This document shows, piece after piece, positions 22,142-32,963 of a stretch of 64,000 nt of DNA (position 1 is the stretch's first letter; every line of letters starts with the position of its first letter). Source of the stretch: Glycine soja (taxonomy: Eukaryota; Streptophyta; Magnoliopsida; Fabales; Fabaceae); NCBI RefSeq assembly GCF_004193775.1, contig NC_041003.1, positions 26,475,735-26,539,734 on the forward strand, in the 5' to 3' direction. Position numbers and translations under genes: made by a program. Below the pieces are notes generated by a model. It was not told where the DNA came from, did no database searches, and saw only the letters and a list, made by a program, of their open reading frames with translations.

Positions 22142-22640
22142 AAAATCTTATACGTCAATAAGAAAAAATTATTTCTCAAACAATTTTATTTGATCAAATA
22201 TTTGTAAACTTGTCAAAAAAGTAAAAATTAATTAAAATAACTTGATGAACATATATGTAATTTACTTTTATGTAGAGTTAAAAAACTTTATCCTATTTAT
22301 TTTTTTAAGATAATTCCTCATTCAAAATAAGAAATACATTTAATTAATAAAATATTTTTTATTGGTAAGAATAAAAAATACTATTTGAAATTTACAATAA
22401 CTCACCTATCAATTTATCATGTTTAATCAATTGGACTACATTAATAAGATAGTATTAAAGGTAAAATTAAAAAGTTAAGATGCTTACATTTAATATCTGG
22501 ATAAAGCTAAAAGAGAACCCACAAGATCAATTGGTGAGATATATATTTTGGGTTCAGAGAATAGTGAAGGAAGAGTGAGGGAAGATATAACATGTTACAT
22601 GTGTACATTAATCATAGATCGCAAAACACCAATTATATAT
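22142..22640. other. MULE interior, no gene
   Basis: AT-rich sequence between the hAT element and the second MITE. No frames or known motifs were seen. Confidence 0.5.
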
Positions 22641-23051
22641 GGTTTAAATAAGTTTTTCATACCTGAAAATAGGTCATTTTCGTATTATTAACTAAAAATT
22701 CATTTTTTGTCAAATAACTACCTAATTTTTTTATATTTGAACTTACTACCTTATCATTAATCCCCTTCCGTTAAGTGATGACATGGCAGACGGAGTGTCA
22801 CATTATCACGCCCAATCACTAACACGTCATTGTCATATCATTGAAGGTGAAAATGTGGCAATGAGGTATCCCTGACAAGGCGTTATGATGTGGCACTTCA
22901 TCTATCATGTCATCACTTAATGGAAGGCGACTAACAACAGGTAGTAAAATGAAACTATTTTTTTTTCAGGTACTTGATTGAGAGAAAAAATGAATGTTTT
23001 GTAGTAATTTGAAAATGGTTTATATTCAGGTATGAAAAACTTAATTAAGCC
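22641..23051. mobile_element. Foldback MITE, copy 2
   Basis: This 411-bp unit is a second copy of the family at 20309-20718, with ends GGTTTAAATAAGTTTTTCAT and, on the other strand, GGCTTAATTAAGTTTTTCAT. It lies directly against the right terminal repeat of the MULE. The two copies differ at many positions, so they are separate, fairly old insertions. Confidence 0.7.
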
Positions 23052-23506
23052 TTTATTTTTTACTTTAACTGATTCTGGCGGGTTTTAACCACCATAAAAT
23101 TTAAATTTGATTTTGAAACAAATACTAACAGTTTTTTGAACCACTACAAATCGCATTATCAAATATTTAACAGACACATCATCACTTAACTGGAGACTGG
23201 GATCTAAAGTAAAACTTTTCAAATATAAGGGAGCATATGCAAAGAAAAAATTTATCAGGGATCAAATACAAAATTACAGTATATATTAGGGATCAAAAAT
23301 ATATTCAAGCCTTAATTATTTTTATACTAAAGTATCCCTAATTAATAGTACTATCAAACAATTATAAGAGAGTGATAAGTATTAATGACAAGGATGATTT
23401 TGAAGAAAAAATTAGGACAAATGCACGTCTATAAACTAAAGTAATCATTTTTCTTAATCTTAGTAAATTAGGTCATTGAATCTTATAAATGGAAACAAAG
23501 GAAGTA

Positions 23507-24477
23507 TTATAACAAAGCTTAAGTAGATGTGGGATTTTGAGTAGGATGCGTAATCCTATGACTATCGTGATAGTCTGATTAATATGAAGAAAATTAATAA
23601 GTATAATGAAAAAATAGAAAAATAAAAAAAAATGTTCACACTAATGGAATGCAATGCAAAAATCTACCATAAACATTAAAAGAAAGAGCATACAAGATGC
23701 AAGAAAAAATAACAAACGTGTAGAATGCAAATGCAAATCCAATAATTATAATTAAATGTTTAGAAAATTAAAAAAACATGAGATAAAAATGAAAGGTACA
23801 AAGTGTTAGAAGCATAGTAAAAGAAACTCATAACACAAAGTAGGAAGAGGAACAATATTGGAAAAGGCTTGTGAAAGCCAAAAGAGCATATGAGAAACTA
23901 AAAATAATTGTTAAATATAGGAAAGCAAAAATGGAAGAGATTTTTGACATTTAGAGAGCTTAGAGAAGTAAGAAAAAAATGGCCATAAAATAATTTTATA
24001 TATAATATTGTGAAAGTTTGAAAACCGTGGAGGGGGGGGGCATGTCCCCTATAGCTCCTCCCCAAACCCAACCACTTTTTCAACCTCTTACGACACCTCT
24101 GTATATGCCATCTCTCCATGGCTAGTCCCAAGGAATACACGCTCCACCAACAATAAACACACATCATATGATTGATACTTAGGTTTCACTGAGGTTTGAG
24201 ATATGACACCTTTGTACTTTCCATCTCACTATGGCCCATCTCAAGGAAAGCTTCACCACTACTAACAATCATTTCATAAACATTAAAAGGGTCAATAATC
24301 CTGTTAAGAGTGGTTCCTAACATTTTGACACTCCATTCAAAGTCAAAACATAGGTGATACTTAGTAAGATACCCCATTAGGCAAGACCCCTGAGTCACTT
24401 TAGTGGGGCAAAATTCTAGCATGGAACTCACCTTGAAAGTATACCTTTTTCAATAAAAGCCTTACCAAAGGACATAT
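23507..24477. other. AT-rich DNA with short unassigned frames
   Basis: A minus-strand frame (24186-24431, 81 residues) contains CPTKVTQGSCLMGYLTKYHL and FNVYEMIVSSGEAFLEMGH. It looks like former protein sequence, but I do not recognise the family and no flanking exons were found. A G-run with CATGTCCCC at 24031-24048 may be a worn transposon end. The rest is featureless. Confidence 0.3.
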
Positions 24478-24649
24478 GTAACGACCTACCTCGTCGCTAT
24501 GATATCATTAACTCTAAAACGTGTAATTTCAATTTTTAAATGAAATATCCATTAATTTGATTATGAAAACGAGAGTAAATTTTTCACGATATACATTTAC
24601 CAAACAATGCACAAACACTTAAATAAACATATATATGTGCACACACACG

Positions 24650-24681
<32 letters not shown>

Positions 24682-25610
24682 CCATTACACACCATTCACA
24701 TGGCATGAAATAATTTAGCTTTTTACATGTATCTAAATCCAAGATTTACATGCCCAAATCAAAAGAATCATGGAACCACTACGAAGGAGTTGATAACAAA
24801 ACACAACTCTCCCCCAAAATAATCCTAACATCATCACATCGACTTGGTGGCTCCCACAAAAAGAATCTCCCTCCATGTCATCTATTGTTGTTCATTTGCT
24901 CCCACAAACAAAGGTATGAGATCATCACAAGTACCAATAACACGGTACAAAATTGTAAGGGTGGTTTTATTATAAAAGAAACCAATAATTATCAAATGAC
25001 CACAATTAGCAAGAGAAACAATAACAAGTACCGTTCAACATACACTTAACCAATCAATTATGCTCAGTATGATGCATGTACCTGACCTCAACTCTCAAAT
25101 GCAATGTGATACCATTCGTCAAGAAATAGCCTGAGCATGTCCATGCTACATTCACACTTAAGAAAACTAGGCAACAAGAGTTGAGGTCATATCTACAGTT
25201 CTCGATTAGTGAGTTCATCTCGCTAAGCGACATTCAACTTTTGGCGCTAAGCGCGACATTTCACGCTAGCACAATTTCTCTACTAGCTGGAATTGCACTT
25301 AGCGCGCTTGTCTCGCTAAGCGAGATGTCAAAAAGTGTTATTTTGAAAATCCCAATGGTCAACACCTAAAGAATTTTGCTATAGAACTACAGTCCAAATG
25401 TGAACCTGATCCAACGGTTAACAAGTCGGGGATCGCGATTTTACTGGAAGAGGGTTGGATAAAACTTGAAATCTCACAGTTTCAACATAGGCCAATCAAA
25501 CTCCACATAACCTAACATCCACATCAAGCAATCACACATAGCTAATTCACACAACTCCTCAACTCATCCAAATCAATCAAATAATCAAATAATGCAAGAA
25601 ATGCATTAAA
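24478..25610 (+). mobile_element. Ty3/gypsy LTR 5' fragment
   Basis: TGTAACGACCTACCTCGTCG starts the segment, like LTRs of Del/Tekay-type gypsy elements. It contains an (AC)n/(TA)n microsatellite (24643-24680) and, at 25210-25325, several CGCTAAGCG-type words common in legume gypsy LTRs. The end is cut by the SIRE-like LTR at about 25610; that boundary is approximate. Confidence 0.5.
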
Positions 25611-26810
25611 CATTGATTTTTATGTTTCTAAAGTTAGAAACTTCTTCAGTGCATAAACTTTCTATTTTAATTGATTACTAGATTATCCATAATCTATTAT
25701 GCAAGTCTTTTGAGAAACTTGCATGGAGATACTTGTTTTGGTTTAATCGATTACTAGTTATCCATAATCAATTACACAGTTTTGTTGAGACCATGTCTGG
25801 TTTTCATGAGTCTCTGCTTTAATCGGTTATCAGGTTATCATAATCGATTGCATCATTCTCGAAAGTGTTCCTAGGAGTGATCAAAAGCACTTTAATTGAT
25901 TAAATAAAAAATCTAATTGATTACATTGTTCATGAAAGCTTTCTAGGTTTTGGGAAGAACAGTTTAATTGATTAAAATGAGAATCTAATTGATTAGTTCT
26001 TCGAGATAATCAATTACATTAGCAATAATTGATTACAAGCGGCTATAACTGTTTTCTCTATAAATAACCACCTTGTGTTCTCACTCTCAATGAATTCGAA
26101 TGAGTGTTTAGAATAAGCTTTTATGACTCACACATTCTAGTCTTTGTTTTTGAAGCATTCATGGTTAAAGTGAGTTGTTAACATCTTGTGAGATCAAGAA
26201 GAGATCTATTCAATCAAGTTTTGGTTCTTGCATTTGAATGACCAGGTTTTGTCTCTCCTTGACTTAGTTTTCATATGTTTTTACATGTTGTTTTAGCATA
26301 TGCATGAGTTTTTGAAAGCATGCTAAAATAAGGTTTTCTAGTTTAGGCTAAGGGTAGGTGTCTCTTAGGCTTTCATTCACAAAGGACCCTAGGGTTTGGT
26401 GCCTTAGTCTCTTTTTCTAGGTAGGAAATGAGATTGATTGTGATTGCTTGTAAGAACTCAAAGTACATAGTGGAAATCTAATTTAGGTTGTATTAGATAA
26501 CTAGAGTAACTTCTCTAGAAATAGAGAATGAACCAGTATAAAATCTTGTTGTACATTTTCTCTTGAGTCTTATCTCTCTCTCACATTCTTTATCAATTTG
26601 CTGAGTTTAAAGATATTTCTTTTGTAAAGAACTTTAACAAAAGGATTTTGTGTAAGGGTGATTGATTAGATATTGGTTTTAAATAAAAAGTTTGTGATAC
26701 AATCTTTGGAAGCGAAAGTTTTTCAAAAATCTGTTTTTAAATTTGATTTAATTTCAAAAACCAATTCACCCCCCCCCCCCCCCTCGTTTGTGAGTTCCAT
26801 CATTTTTTTT
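25611..26810 (+). mobile_element. Second SIRE-like copia 5' LTR
   Basis: It carries degenerate ATCGATTAC-type palindromes in pairs (25670-26040), a transcription-start region with TCTATAAATAACC (26055-26068) and a C-run (26768-26783) near its 3' end. A primer site and gag follow. The left boundary is approximate. It resembles the LTR at 1185-2829 in layout but lacks the hairpin cassettes. Confidence 0.6.
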
Positions 26811-26830
26811 AATTAGTATTAGAGCCACAT
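26811..26830 (+). promoter_or_regulatory. Primer binding site, second SIRE-like copia
   Basis: TAGTATTAGAGCCACATC is a mutated TGGTATCAGAGCCA tRNA-Met site just before gag. Confidence 0.6.
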
Positions 26831-26862
26831 CTTGAAAGTTGCTCAAGATCACATTTCATCTA

Positions 26863-27355
26863 AAATGGGCTCTAAATAAATCACTTTCAAAGAGGATGTT
26901 TCTCTCAATCGACCACCATTGTTTGAGAAAGAACATTTTTTCGTTTTGACAAAAGAGAATGAAAATCTTTATTCATTCATTTGACCCTGATGCATGGAAT
27001 GCTATTGTTAAAGGACCATTCATATCGACTAAAGAAGTCAATGGTGAATTGGTTCCTAAAGAATGGCATGAGACGAAAGATGACAACAAAAGAAAAGTGT
27101 AATGTGATCAACATATATGCAAAGGAGATATGGAAAATGCTTGATGTCACTAATGAAGGCAATACGGATGTAAGAAGAGCAGGAAAGCACATTCTTGTAT
27201 ATGAATATGAAGCTTTCAGAATGAAGAATGGTGAAACCATTTCAGAACTTCAAACAAGATTCACCCATATAGTGAATCACTTGCTTGGTCTTGCAAAAAT
27301 GTTTGAAGATGATGAGCTAAACATCAAGATCCTCAACTGTCTTACAAGAACTTAG
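26863..27355 (+). pseudogene. SIRE-like copia gag, 5' part
   Basis: Gag starts MGSK at 26863 with an early stop (26875), then ITFKEDVSLNRPPLFEKEHF, a frameshift near 26970, and FDPDAWNAIVKGPFISTKEV. The frame 26981-27355 has KEIWKMLDVTNEGNTDVRRA, KHILVYEYEAFRMKNGETIS and MFEDDELNIKILNCLTRT, the UBN2-type gag core. It is interrupted at 27355 by the 5.1-kb gypsy element and resumes at 32499. Gag would form the particle shell; this copy is inactive. Confidence 0.85.
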
Positions 27356-28130
27356 TGATGGAAGCTTGCTTGTGGAGCTTCTACGGAGGCTGGATCTTTG
27401 AGCTTCAATGAGGTCCTTTAATGGTGATTTTCCACCATGGAGATGCAGTGGAAGACAAAGGAGAAGAGGTAAGAGGCGGCGTCATCCACTAGGGAATAAG
27501 CCATGGAAGAAGGAGCTTCACCACCAAGATGAGCCTTGGATAAGAAGCTTGGAGAGGATGCTTCAATGGAGGAAAAGAAAGAGGGAGAGAAAGAGAGAGG
27601 TGGGAGCACGAAATTGAAGGAAGAAAAAGAGAGAGAAGTTGAACTTTGAGTTGTGTCTCACAAGACTCTCATTCATCAAAGTTACAACAAGTGTTACACA
27701 TGCTTCTATTTATAGACTAGGTAGCTTCCTTGAGAAGCTTTCTTGAGAAAACTTCCTTGAGAAGCTTCTTTGAGAAAACTTCCTTGAGAAGCTAGAGCTT
27801 AGCTACACACACCCTATAATAGCTAAGCTCACCCCCATGACAAAATACATGAAAATACAAAAAAAAAAAAGTCCCTACTACAAAGACTACTCAAAATGCC
27901 CTGAAATACAAGGCTAAAACCCTATACTACTAGAATGGCCAAAATACAAGGCCCAAAAGAAGAAAAAAAATCTATTCTAATATTTACAAAGAAGAGTGGA
28001 TCCAACCTGGACCCATGGGCTCAAAAATCTACCCTAAGGTTCATGAGAACCCTAGGTCCTTCTTTAGTAGCTCTAGCCCAAGCCTCTTGGAGTCTTCTAT
28101 CCAATACCCTTGGGGGGTAGGATTGCATCA
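27356..28130 (-). mobile_element. 3' LTR of nested gypsy element
   Basis: On the minus strand it runs from TGATGCAATCC (28130) to GAAGCTTCCATCA (27356). A TATA box, TATAAATAG, is at 27714-27706 on the minus strand. Imperfect direct repeats of CTTCCTTGAGAAGCTT type (27722-27795) lie just upstream of the TATA box and may act as enhancer repeats. Confidence 0.95.
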
Positions 28131-28143
28131 TCCCCTCCACCTT
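28131..28143 (-). promoter_or_regulatory. Polypurine tract
   Basis: On the minus strand AAGGTGGAGGGGA directly precedes the LTR start; it would prime plus-strand DNA synthesis. Confidence 0.8.
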
Positions 28144-28423
28144 GGAAAGGATTTGACCTCAAATCCCAAGGTTCTTCATACTCTGGGCTCCTTCCCTCAA
28201 CACCTGTAAAAAGAATAGAAACATATATATTAGTGGTGTTGGGTATGTTAGAGTAGAGTAAGGTCTGAAAACCCATTTCCTGAGCATCTTCCCATGAAGG
28301 AACATGGTTCCTCACCAACTCAATGAGTGGTGCTACAAGTATAGAAAAATATGGGACAAAGCTTTTGTAAAAGTTTGTTAAGTCATGGAAGCGCCAAATT
28401 TTTCTTATACTTGGTGGAGTGGA

Positions 28424-29146
28424 TCACTCAGGAATGACCTTTATTCTCTTAGGGTTCATGGGAACCCCTTGATCACTATTTGAAAAATTAAGAAAAGTAA
28501 CGCAATAAAACATATCTTTTTCTATATTTTCATATTGATTATTCCTACCAAAAAGTATGACAAACCTAAGGTATCCCATATGAGTACCTAAGTTTGTATT
28601 GAAACTAAAAATAAGAACAAACCTACCTAATGGGTCCCTATGTACACACACCATGAAGATGTTAGGTGTACGAGTGATTTTACAAAAGAGGGTTGCACCA
28701 CTCAAAACATTCATCATACCACCTATTTTAGGGACTTGGTGCCTAATAATACTTATTTTGGGCACCAACAAAGCACAAGGATTTAAGCTCTTGCGAACCA
28801 AACCCTCATCCAACAACTTCATTACTTGAGGAATAAACTCAAGCCCAAGAGGTGTGGCAATGCTAGCAAGTGTCTTTTTACAAAAGAGAAAATGTGGAGG
28901 TTGTCTAAAAGGGAAAGTTTCTTTAATGTTTGTCTTTATTGTAAAATGAGTTTCCTTCTTAGCTAAACTCTTGGAGGAGACACTTACCTCCTTACACTTC
29001 TCTTTAACCACTAATAGTTGTCCTTCTTCTTGGGGGTAGATTTCTTCACTAGATTCTTCCCCTTTTGCTTCTTCACTTTCACTAGAGGAAGGTGAAGTAG
29101 TAGCCTCATCTTGGCTACTATAAATGTCTTGGCCCCTCATAATCAT
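28424..29146 (-). pseudogene. Gag C-terminus fused to pol scrap
   Basis: The 240-residue frame starts MIMRGQDIYSSQDEATTSPS, the acidic stretch after a gypsy gag zinc knuckle, then a protease-region scrap. A segment FPFRQPPHFLFCKKTLASIA and LLDEGLVRKSLNPCALLVPK follows (start of reverse transcriptase: EGLVRKSLNPCAVPVLLVPK type), then unrelated-looking remnants. No protease or reverse transcriptase catalytic motif survives. Large in-frame-looking deletions created it. Confidence 0.7.
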
Positions 29147-29149
29147 GGT

Positions 29150-29671
29150 TTTTGTGGTGGGGCATTGAGAAGTAATGTGTCCTCTTCAATGACATTTAAA
29201 GCACTTTATAGAGCTAGTTTTCTCTTGCATACTAGCCTTAGGGGCTTGCTTTTCTATTGTCTTCCCCTTATCATCTTTGGGCTTAGAAGGTATCACCCCT
29301 AAGATGCCTTGACCTTGGTCTTTCTTTGGATAAGAGTGAGAGCCATAAGATTTTGAAGTAGACTTGCTTTTAAGTTGTTGCTCTACCCTTATTTCCCAAT
29401 CTAAGTTAGCCTCTACATTGTCCTTCCCATGGTAGTATGAGAGGTTAATGTTAGCCTCTTGAGGCTTTCTTTCTTTTTCTCTTCTATGGGAGTGAGGTCT
29501 AAGATGTGACCTATGCCTTCCATCGTAATAGTCACGAAGTTCTTCACTTAGGCTCTTGTAAGAGTTATGACTACTATAGGAGGCATGTTTTTCTCTTTTC
29601 ATTTCTTTTATTATTTTTCTTCTTTCTTCCTCTCTTATTTTCTTTCTTTCATCTTGACTTATTTCTTCCAC
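29150..29671 (-). pseudogene. Gypsy gag, capsid core deleted
   Basis: The frame has a charged N-terminus (DERKKIREEERRKIIKEMKR), NINLSYYHGKDNVEANLDWE (start of the gag core) and then jumps to a basic linker and zinc knuckle. The knuckle reads CFKCH-stop-RGHITSQC, so a TGA interrupts what was C-X2-C-X4-H-X4-C. Most of the capsid domain between the two parts is absent. A dead or cis-acting remnant gag. Confidence 0.75.
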
Positions 29672-31701
29672 TCTTTTTTTTTCCTTTTTCTTTTCTCTCT
29701 TGTTTTTCTTTCCATGGCTTGAGGGAACTCAACTCATCTAAGATTCTAGATAAAGGGTCTTTATGACTAGTACCCTCGCCATTAACACTAGATGAATGAT
29801 GACTCATGTTGGTTCCTAAGTTGTGGTTCTTTCTTGTTGGAGGTTTGAAAACAAAAGGTAAAAGAAACTATGGTTGAAACTAGCCAAAATAAACACTAAA
29901 AGAGGTGTGAAAGATAAGGTAAAATAAACTAATTGGTAAAAGGAAAGCTATCTAGGCGGTTTGACAATGGAAGGTAAAGGAAATAAGCTATGAAAGTAAG
30001 CAAGAAATGTAAACTAGGTGAATCCTAAGAGTGTTTGGATGACCACATTCAAGGTTCCCAACAAAACACTCACTATCCTAAGGAAAAATTGCCTAAAATT
30101 ATTACACACAAATGGAAGTTTGGTAACCTATTGGAGGCTCCCAACACACTTCCAATGAAATGCCTTTTTGTTACAAAACTTGAAAGCAATAAAGGTAAGT
30201 AAATTGCAAATTACAAAATTACAAAACGGTCCTCAATTTTGGTGGTTGTTCTCTCTTTGGTGATTCACTCAATTTAGAGTGCTTCTTAGTCCAATAGCTC
30301 TTAAGGTGGTTGGCCCCTTGCTTCTTGACTCAAATTCTTCAAGGGATGGCACCAATCCTCCTTGCAATTCCCTATATGGCAACCCACAAACAAGGAAACA
30401 AAGAGACAAGCAATAACCAAAGACCAAAAAAAATGAAATGAAAGCTAAACCAATGGATTTTTAACAAGACAATTTTTCAAGGATTACTCAACAATTAAAG
30501 CAATGAAAAAGGACATAGAAGCAAGCTAGGACTCAAAGAGAAACTTAAAATGGCTCTAGAGTAGACTTAAAAAACTATAAAAAAAAAAGACTCAACAAAC
30601 CTCTAGCTTTGGCACTTGTTTTTACAGTAATTTTCAATTGAAATTTCGGAACTAAGATTGGTATAACATAGGCACCAATTATAGAATAAATTTTGAGCCA
30701 AAACAACAAGCACACTTCCCTTTCACTTTTTTTCCCTGGATACTGATTTTTCTGCCAACTTGTGTGATTTTTAGTATTTTTTCCTTTTATCCAAATCACT
30801 TGTTTCTTTTTGTATAACTTTTTTCCAGATTTCTAGCAAATTAAGTAAAAATTTCAGCTCAAAATTCGAAGTAACCAATTCTCAATAATTTTTACAAGTT
30901 TGTATGTCCAAGCTGCCAGCACCAACGATTTTTTTTTTTAAGCATGGTATATTGATTGCCTTGGGCTTACTTTCAACCTTCCTATGTATGTTGAACTCAC
31001 TAGGATTGTTTAACACAGTTTTAGGAGTTCAATATTCACTTAGGATCAACATTTCAGCCAGCAATTCAATCACCAAAACTCAAATTCACAATAGACACAA
31101 TCATAAGGAAACCTAAAAGTTCAAGAAAAGGTTCACAATCAAAGACTCTCTAAGAATTTTGCATGAACATGTTAAGGATTAATTAACATGAAAGATTTGA
31201 CTCAAATCAAATAATAGGCTAAATTAATTTCATACACTCATGAACAAATGAGTTAGACAAAGAAACAAGAAAAAAAAATTCAGCACAACATAAGAAATCT
31301 TATGTGACAAGTTTCATGACTAGACATGACTTCTATGACAAAACTACAATAGGTGAACAAGTCACTCTAGATTTTTGAGGTTTTCTTCTACTTTAATATT
31401 TTTGTAAGAATTTTATGGTTTAGGTTTCAGCCACAAAAAATAACAAGACAAAACTCAAAGGAACCTAAACTCAACACAATTTATGGTTCAAGAACAAGAA
31501 CTAGAAATTTGAACCATAGAAAATCAAATCTAGCTTTTATAGCAAGTTTAATGGGTGGAAACTCTAAAGAATCATGTTAAAAACATTTATCACAAGACAT
31601 GTGAGGAGATACATGGAGAAAAAAATGAAGAAACAACAATGGAAGAGAAGGTAAAGCAAAAAAATTAATGGAGGTTTAAGGAGCACCTACTTGAAGCTCT
31701 T
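29672..31701 (-). other. Non-coding leader of nested gypsy element
   Basis: Two kilobases between the primer site and gag hold no frame with recognisable motifs. The base composition is AT-rich with A-runs. Such long leaders occur in this legume gypsy group. Confidence 0.6.
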
Positions 31702-31716
31702 GTGCTCTGATTACCA
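31702..31716 (-). promoter_or_regulatory. Primer binding site of nested gypsy element
   Basis: On the minus strand TGGTAATCAGAGCAC lies two bases from the LTR end; it is the tRNA-Met type with one extra base. Confidence 0.8.
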
Positions 31717-31718
31717 CT

Positions 31719-32493
31719 TGATGGAAGCTTGCTTGTGGAGCTTCTACGGAGGCTGGATCTTTGAGCTTCAATGAGGTCCTTTAATGGTGATTTTCCACCA
31801 TGGAGATGCAGTGGAAGACAAAGGAGAAGAGGTAAGAGGCGGCGCCATCCACTAGGGAATAAGCCATGGAAGAAGGAGCTTCACCACCAAGATGAGCCTT
31901 GGATAAGAAGCTTGGAGAGGATGCTTCAATGGAGGAAAAGAAAGAGGGAGAGAAAGAGAGAGGTGGGATCACGAAATTGAAGGAAGAAAAAGAGAGAGAA
32001 GTTGAACTTTGAGTTGTGTCTCACAAGACTCTCATTCATCAAAGTTACAACAAGTGTTACACATGCTTCTATTTATAGACTAGGTAGCTTCCTTGAGAAG
32101 CTTTCTTGAGAAAACTTCCTTGAGAAGCTTCTTTGAGAAAACTTCCTTGAGAAGCTAGAGCTTAGCTACACACACCCTATAATAGCTAAGCTCACCCCCA
32201 TGACAAAATACATGAAAATACAAAAAAAAAAAAGTTCCTACTACAAAGACTACTCAAAATGCCCTTAAATACAAGGCTAAAACCCTATACTACTAGAATG
32301 GCCAAAATACAAGGCCCAAAAGAAGGAAAAAAATCTATTCTAATATTTACAAAGAAGAGTGGATCCAACCTTGACCCATGGGCTCAAAAATCTACCCTAA
32401 GGTTCATGAGAACCCTAGGTCCTTCTTTAGTAGCTCTAGCCCAAGCCTCTTGGAGTCTTCTATCCAATACCCTTGGGGGGTAGGATTGCATCA
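31719..32493 (-). mobile_element. 5' LTR of nested gypsy element
   Basis: Equal in length to the partner LTR at 27356-28130, with six substitutions. This LTR should carry the active promoter, with TATAAATAG on the minus strand near 32077. Confidence 0.95.
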
Positions 32494-32498
32494 CTTAG

Positions 32499-32963
32499 GA
32501 ACCAAAAATCATAGCGATCAAGGAATCCAAGGACTTGGCGTATACGTTGATGGAAGCTCTCTTTAGAAAATTGCTTGCGTATGAACATGAGTTGATTCAA
32601 CAATCTCTTGCAGAAGATAGAAAAAAGAAAAAGAAAGGGATTGAACTCAAGGCTAGCTCCTCAAAGGAAGATCGCAAAGAAAGCTCTAGTGATGATGAAG
32701 ATGTATAGAATTTAAGCTTGATGGTGAAGAAGTTTGGGAAATTTCTCAAAAGGTCAAAAGACAGAAAATTCTCTAAACCTTTAAAGAAGGTGGAAAGCAA
32801 CAACAACACCTTCACATGCTTTGAATGCGGGAAGCAAGGCCACATAATCAAGCTGTCCTATCTACCTAAGAAAATAATTTGTTGAAAAGAAAGGAAAGAA
32901 GGATAGAAAACATAGAAAGGCCTACACAGCTTGGGAAGACAACACATCCAAATTCAAACTTTA
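32499..32963 (+). pseudogene. SIRE-like copia gag, 3' part
   Basis: Continues the gag cut at 27355: EPKIIAIKESKDLAYTLMEA, then a lysine-rich stretch, SSSDDEDV, a stop at 32706, and NLSLMVKKFGKFLKRSKDRK. The zinc knuckle CFECGKQGHIIKLSY has lost its last cysteine. The gag ends in KAYTAWEDNTS-like sequence before gypsy LTR DNA. Confidence 0.85.

Larger units (their letters stand above)
19269..23311. mobile_element. 4.0-kb Mutator-like element with long terminal inverted repeats
   Basis: Terminal inverted repeats of about 260 bases (19269-19530 and 23050-23311) begin GGGTTAAATATATTTTTTAT and, on the minus strand, GGCTTGAATATATTTTTGAT. A perfect 9-bp target duplication, TTAATTATT, lies at 19260-19268 and 23312-23320, which is the Mutator hallmark. 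It has no transposase; instead it holds inverted non-element sequence, a hAT element and two MITEs. It is a non-autonomous, Pack-MULE-like element. Confidence 0.85.
19176..23504. mobile_element. Stowaway-like MITE split by a nested insertion
   Basis: The left end CTTCCCTCATTCCTATTTAT at 19176 and the minus-strand right end CTTCCTTTGTTTCCATTTAT at 23504 form a terminal inverted repeat of about 29 bases (continuing AAGACTCAA/AAGATTCAA), flanked by TA on both sides, as for Tc1/mariner-type MITEs. Removing the inner element leaves about 277 bp, a normal Stowaway length. Confidence 0.7.
27356..32493 (-). mobile_element. Young deletion-derivative gypsy element nested in copia gag
   Basis: Two 775-bp LTRs (27356-28130 and 31719-32493) differ at only six positions with no gaps. 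A perfect 5-bp duplication, CTTAG, lies at 27351-27355 and 32494-32498, and removing the element restores the copia gag frame (NCLTRT then WEPKIIAIKES). The element is minus-strand: primer site next to the 31719 end, polypurine tract next to 28130. It codes only for a shortened gag and a scrap of pol, so it depends on a partner for movement. Confidence 0.95.

Noticed and set aside
18614..24064. Complete Tip100-like element from CAGGGGCGGAG to the G-run near 24031-24064
   Set aside because: Right end does not match well and no 8-bp duplication was found.
28599..28829. Plus-strand frame opposite the gypsy remnant
   Set aside because: Shadow of the minus-strand gag-pol frame.
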